From Clostridiales bacterium (GTDB lineage: Bacteria > Bacillota > Clostridia > Oscillospirales > Oscillospiraceae): 41,443 bases of DNA. The DNA is taken from the NCBI GenBank assembly GCA_022786995.1, contig JALFUW010000001.1, positions 1 to 41,443 of the forward strand, read 5' to 3'. Under the pieces are notes generated by a model. That model was not told the DNA's origin and did not search any database. It saw nothing but the letters and a program-made list of their open reading frames with translations. Numbering within the stretch: the first letter of the stretch is position 1; each line of letters begins with the position of its first letter. This document shows, one piece after another, positions 38,374-41,443 of this stretch. The translations under genes and the position numbers were made by a program.

Positions 38374-38928
38374 ATGGACGATAGCAAAATCATTGAACTG
38401 TTCTTCGCCAGAAATGAAGATGCCATCAAGCATACGGATGATACCTATGGTCGTCGGCTCTTCCATCTGGCAGACAACATCGTACACAACGATCAGGACG
38501 CGGAAGAATCGGTGAGCGATACTTACATGAAAGCATGGGATACGATTCCTCCTAAGAAGCCCGTGCACCTGTTTGCTTACTTAGCCAAGATCTGCAGGAA
38601 CTTTGCTCTGAAAAAGCTGGATTGGAAGGCCGCGGCCAAACGGAATGCGGAGGTGATCAGTCTGACCCAGGAAATGGAAACCTGCATCCCGGATACATCC
38701 CGGGACGCGGAAGTGGAAGCGCGAGAGCTGGGCAGAATTCTGGACGCGTTTCTGCGGACGCTGTCTGACGAAAACCAGATGGTATTCCTGCGCCGTTATT
38801 GGTATGTGGATACTATTGCGGAAATCGCAGCCCGGTATGGTATCAGCGAAAGCGCCGTCCAGATGCGTCTGAACCGGACCAGAAGCAAATTAGCCGCTTA
38901 CCTTGCAAAGGAGGGAATCCGCGTATGA
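38374..38928 (+). CDS. ECF-type sigma factor 2
   Basis: Predicted 184 aa, paralogue of the gene at 36081 with the same length. Region 2: YGRRLFHLADNIVHNDQDAE, then ESVSDTYMKAWDTIPPKKP. Region 4: FLRRYWYVDTIAEIAARYGI, then SESAVQMRLNRTRSKLAAYL. ATG 38374 is preferred because GTGAGGTGA lies at the right distance; GTG 38341 would begin inside the conserved leader. Overlaps its membrane partner (ATGA). Confidence 0.9.
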   Translation: MDDSKIIELFFARNEDAIKHTDDTYGRRLFHLADNIVHNDQDAEESVSDTYMKAWDTIPPKKPVHLFAYLAKICRNFALKKLDWKAAAKRNAEVISLTQEMETCIPDTSRDAEVEARELGRILDAFLRTLSDENQMVFLRRYWYVDTIAEIAARYGISESAVQMRLNRTRSKLAAYLAKEGIRV

Positions 38929-40754
38929 ACGGAAAGGATATTTTACTGGGGCTTAAATATGTGGGAGATGATCTGATCGAGAAGGCGGAATACGGTCAGT
39001 TTCCCGCGAGAGCCGGGAAGACGGAGGAAAAGGGAACCAGCCGCAGGTCGATCCGCAGACCGCTCTTGATTGCAGCGGTCATTGCCCTGACGCTTTTGCT
39101 GGTGGGCTGTGCGGTGGTTTATGTGCTGAGAATGCAGGATGTGAAGATCGGGGAAGCAACTGAGACTCGCGACTATCGTCTGGTGGATGGAACCTATGTG
39201 GAGGATCCCCATGAGGTCAATCAGAATGTGCTGACGCTGGCGGGATTGAAAGGAACCAAGGCTTATCAGGCCTGTGCAGATTTCTTCGCCTTCAAAGAAG
39301 AATATACGCAGAATATGGAAGCCATGATGAACAACGGCACCCTGCCAGAAGACTTCTTTGAAAACGACACTTACGGCAAGGCCATGAATGCAAAGGCATC
39401 AGAATTGGCAACACAATATGGTCTAAAACCGGAAGGAGAATCTCTGAACTTCCGTACCACCAGAAATATGTGTGATGCGCTTGGAATTGAGCGGTTTGTG
39501 AAGGAGTCTGAGGAGATCAGCGCCCGAGTCTCCGGAGGAAGCTGCTATAATACGGGCAACTTCTACCTGTATTTCGACTTTGATTTCCCGGAAGAACGGA
39601 ACTACGAGGTGTTGAGCACATCTGGATATCTCCGCTGGAACCGGACGGACTGCTTCAGTCAGGATTATGTTGCTTTGGTGGATACGGGCGACTGGATCGA
39701 GCGGAACTATACAACCGCTTCCGGCAGTAAGGTGCTGATCCTCCAATCTCCAACTCAAGAGACTGGATATATCCTCTGCGACAGAGGGGACGCTTTGATG
39801 AGCCTGAGTTTGAATGTGAATATCGAGATTCTCAGTGAGGATCATGGTGTTGTTACAGCCGAATATCAACACATGACCGATAGACAGATCGAGTTGGTAG
39901 CGGATGCCATTGACTTTGCGATCCAGCCCAGAATTCCCACCCAGGCTGATGTGGATGCTCAGGCGGAGATTCCTCAGGAAGCCACACAGAATGGCTATAC
40001 CTTACGGCTGAAATCCGTGGAAACCGATGGCTATGTCGCCCGGATTCTTTTGGGCGTCACCGCTCCCGAAGGCACGGTGCTTCCCACAGAGGGCAATATC
40101 ATTTTTTCCAATCAGTGGGGTGATCTAACCCCTGCCAGCGGCTCCGTCAGTGACAGCGGAGGAACCATTGAAACCATCGACGATGGCGATGGCAGAGATA
40201 ACACCGTTGATCTGTTGTTGGTGACGGATTGCACCATGGCAGACGGGAGCGCGCCTTTTTCTGCCGGAACTACTTGGAATCTGTATTTGGTTGACATCGT
40301 TTATTCCAATTGGGATGCTGCCAACAGCCACCTGGTTAAGGATATCCTTGCCGAGGGAGAATGGCAGTTCTCCATCACCTTTGATGAGACCAACGGCGAC
40401 TACCGGGAGATGGAACTGCTGGCAAGTCCCATGACGCTGAAGGCGTGCATTGGCTGGAGCGAGGACGGTACGGATGCGCTGGAGGCGTTTACTGTCACAT
40501 CCTTCAAACTCCGCAAATTCAGCAGCAGCTTGCAGTGGGACCTGATTCCCGACTACCACGGAACCAAGAACTTTGGTTCCTCTGCGGACTTTTATGGCTG
40601 GTCTGATCAATCGGGTTATCACTCTGCCTGTGTCGTTATGAAAGATGGTGCAGAGGTTGACCTTCCGATTAGGCATAAGGTCGTCGATTTGGATCAGGTG
40701 GACTATGTCCTCCTGCCCGACGGCACCAAACTGCCGGCCACCAATACGCACTAA
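38925..40754 (+). CDS. Membrane-anchored regulator (probable anti-sigma, DUF4179/DUF5643-like) of ECF sigma 2
   Basis: Predicted 609 aa. Cytoplasmic start (MNGKDILLGLKYVGDDLIEK), one membrane helix ~46-66 (LLIAAVIALTLLLVGCAVVY), and a large extracellular part. The C-terminal ~220 residues follow the DUF4179/DUF5643 scheme: YTLRLKSVETDGYVARILLG, WNLYLVDIVYSN, FTVTSFKLRKFSSSLQWDL, and the final VDLDQVDYVLLPDGTKLPAT. The last part is homologous to the IS-split fragment at 27217. Overlaps the sigma gene by four bases, so it is probably its cognate inhibitor and envelope sensor. Confidence 0.8.
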   Translation: MNGKDILLGLKYVGDDLIEKAEYGQFPARAGKTEEKGTSRRSIRRPLLIAAVIALTLLLVGCAVVYVLRMQDVKIGEATETRDYRLVDGTYVEDPHEVNQNVLTLAGLKGTKAYQACADFFAFKEEYTQNMEAMMNNGTLPEDFFENDTYGKAMNAKASELATQYGLKPEGESLNFRTTRNMCDALGIERFVKESEEISARVSGGSCYNTGNFYLYFDFDFPEERNYEVLSTSGYLRWNRTDCFSQDYVALVDTGDWIERNYTTASGSKVLILQSPTQETGYILCDRGDALMSLSLNVNIEILSEDHGVVTAEYQHMTDRQIELVADAIDFAIQPRIPTQADVDAQAEIPQEATQNGYTLRLKSVETDGYVARILLGVTAPEGTVLPTEGNIIFSNQWGDLTPASGSVSDSGGTIETIDDGDGRDNTVDLLLVTDCTMADGSAPFSAGTTWNLYLVDIVYSNWDAANSHLVKDILAEGEWQFSITFDETNGDYREMELLASPMTLKACIGWSEDGTDALEAFTVTSFKLRKFSSSLQWDLIPDYHGTKNFGSSADFYGWSDQSGYHSACVVMKDGAEVDLPIRHKVVDLDQVDYVLLPDGTKLPATNTH

Positions 40755-40769
40755 CACCCCATAGCCGAT

Positions 40770-40804
40770 CACGCAGGAGCCACTTGGTTCCTGCGTGTTT
40801 TTTT
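40770..40804 (+). terminator. Terminator of sigma operon 2
   Basis: CACGCAGGA (40770-40778) pairs with TCCTGCGTG (40789-40797); inner CCA/TGG extends it. A run of T follows to 40804. Confidence 0.85.
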
Positions 40805-41018
40805 GAAATAATATTTCAGATTCTATGCAGGGAGCGCTGGACTTTTACGCCTATACTGTGGCAACCAGCAGCTAAGATTGCGTATCTGGTTGTCAGGTGG
40901 GTAGGAATCGATAATAGCATTAGGAGAATGTCGCATGACGACGCGCAAGTAGGTCAGCATTGCGGAATTCTTACTGCCTTCAAGTAATTTGCTCTGGTGG
41001 AGCGCCAGTTATTCCGAC
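40805..41018. other. Intergenic region with a promoter-like remnant
   Basis: No gene is evident. TTTTACGCCTATAC at 40843-40856 is identical to a stretch at 26352-26365 upstream of the truncated sigma gene, so this may be the abandoned promoter of another lost sigma gene. The remainder shows no clear structure. Confidence 0.4.
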
Positions 41019-41443
41019 TTATTCCCATAAAAACCGGCTAAAATCTAAGGTTCCGTCTGCGGCAAGCACCTCGTCGGAGGGAAGCTTCAGTACCCATTGT
41101 CCATTTTCAAATAGCAATTGAATCTTCTCCCGGAACTCCTCCGGTGCCATCTCATTGTAATCCGTGGTGTGAATTCGGTTGATGTCATCAACGGTACAAG
41201 CTTCCCCATTGATGGTCGGTTCCATATGCGCTTGCGGAGCGTACAGGCCCAGGACATACTCCCCGCCTATGTAACCGAAGTTTACATAATCTGTACCGCC
41301 TGAACCATCACACATAACACTCATGCCGTTACCATGAATGGCTATGCCATTGACACACCAGACAATTCCGGGAAAATACAGATCTGCAATTCGTTCCACC
41401 TGCCCCTCGGAAAAAGTAAATACTGCCAGACTGACTCCATCGC
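41019..41443 (-). CDS. Unidentified protein, C-terminal part (runs off the window)
   Basis: The minus-strand frame is open from the window edge to the TAA at 41021-41019, giving about 140 residues of a larger protein. The visible part reads DGVSLAVFTFSEGQVERIAD, then FPGIVWCVNGIAIHGNGMSV, VNFGYIGGEYVLGLYAPQAH, and ends LAADGTLDFSRFLWE. It looks beta-rich and extracellular. The true start is beyond position 41443; an internal GTG at 41397-41399 is not needed. I do not recognise the family. It converges on sigma operon 2. Confidence 0.6.
   Translation of the reverse strand, partial: DGVSLAVFTFSEGQVERIADLYFPGIVWCVNGIAIHGNGMSVMCDGSGGTDYVNFGYIGGEYVLGLYAPQAHMEPTINGEACTVDDINRIHTTDYNEMAPEEFREKIQLLFENGQWVLKLPSDEVLAADGTLDFSRFLWE

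Noticed and set aside
40784..40987. 67-aa ORF after sigma operon 2
   Set aside because: Starts inside the terminator stem and has no recognisable protein features.

Overview
The window looks like a chromosomal segment of a gut-type Clostridia bacterium, most likely of the Oscillospirales/Ruminococcaceae. This rests on moderately high GC, Gram-positive ribosome binding sites (AGGAGG-like) with frequent GTG/TTG starts, a SpoVG protein, LPXTG/sortase cell-wall proteins, a Gram-positive conjugation module and several ECF sigma factor pairs. The species cannot be fixed from the sequence alone.

Region 1 (1-1430) is the end of an rRNA operon: 23S 3' end, tRNA-Lys(CTT), tRNA-Glu(CTC), 5S, tRNA-Asn(GTT). 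A consensus promoter lies between tRNA-Glu and 5S. About 470 bp of hairpin-rich non-coding DNA with a recurring GGGCGCTG motif follows.

Region 2 (about 1432-26237) is an almost continuous run of plus-strand genes from an integrative conjugative element. It begins with small accessory genes (Cys-rich protein, DUF4314 protein, DNA adenine methylase with an N-terminal frameshift, two AbrB-like proteins, DUF3846, SpoVG). A complete sortase-assembled pilus cassette follows (thioester/SpaA adhesin, major pilin, two class C sortases). The second sortase overlaps the first type IV secretion gene by four bases. The transfer apparatus comes next: VirB2-like, VirB6-like, VirB3-like, a probably split VirB4, an NlpC/P60 hydrolase and a pentapeptide-repeat protein. 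Then come ribbon-helix-helix and zinc-ribbon proteins, an amidoligase/gamma-glutamylcyclotransferase pair, a repeat-rich candidate oriT, a relaxosome protein, a MobP-type relaxase, a Toprim protein, a VirD4 coupling protein and a small HTH protein. No integrase, recombinase or replication initiator is visible, so neither end of the element is defined here.

Region 3 (26414-28692) is a wrecked ECF sigma/anti-sigma locus. The sigma gene loses region 4, a minus-strand gene for a poly-aspartate-tailed small protein sits in the gap, and the anti-sigma 3' end is split by an intact 1133-bp IS5-family element. The element has a TTAG target duplication, and removing it restores the reading frame.

Region 4 (28700-35980) holds an OmpR-type two-component system and a DUF6034-like lipoprotein. 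Both promoters carry the same direct repeat at the same distance from the -10 box. Next come a gene remnant, two sugar-type ABC permeases and a deletion scar that joins the 5' end of a periplasmic adaptor gene to the 3' part of a DUF4367-type gene.

Region 5 (36000-41443) has two intact, paralogous ECF sigma/membrane anti-sigma pairs with nearly identical leaders. A promoter-like remnant follows, then the 3' part of a minus-strand gene that runs off the window. Overall, a conjugative element carrying its own adhesive pilus lies next to a stretch of duplicated and decaying envelope-stress regulators.
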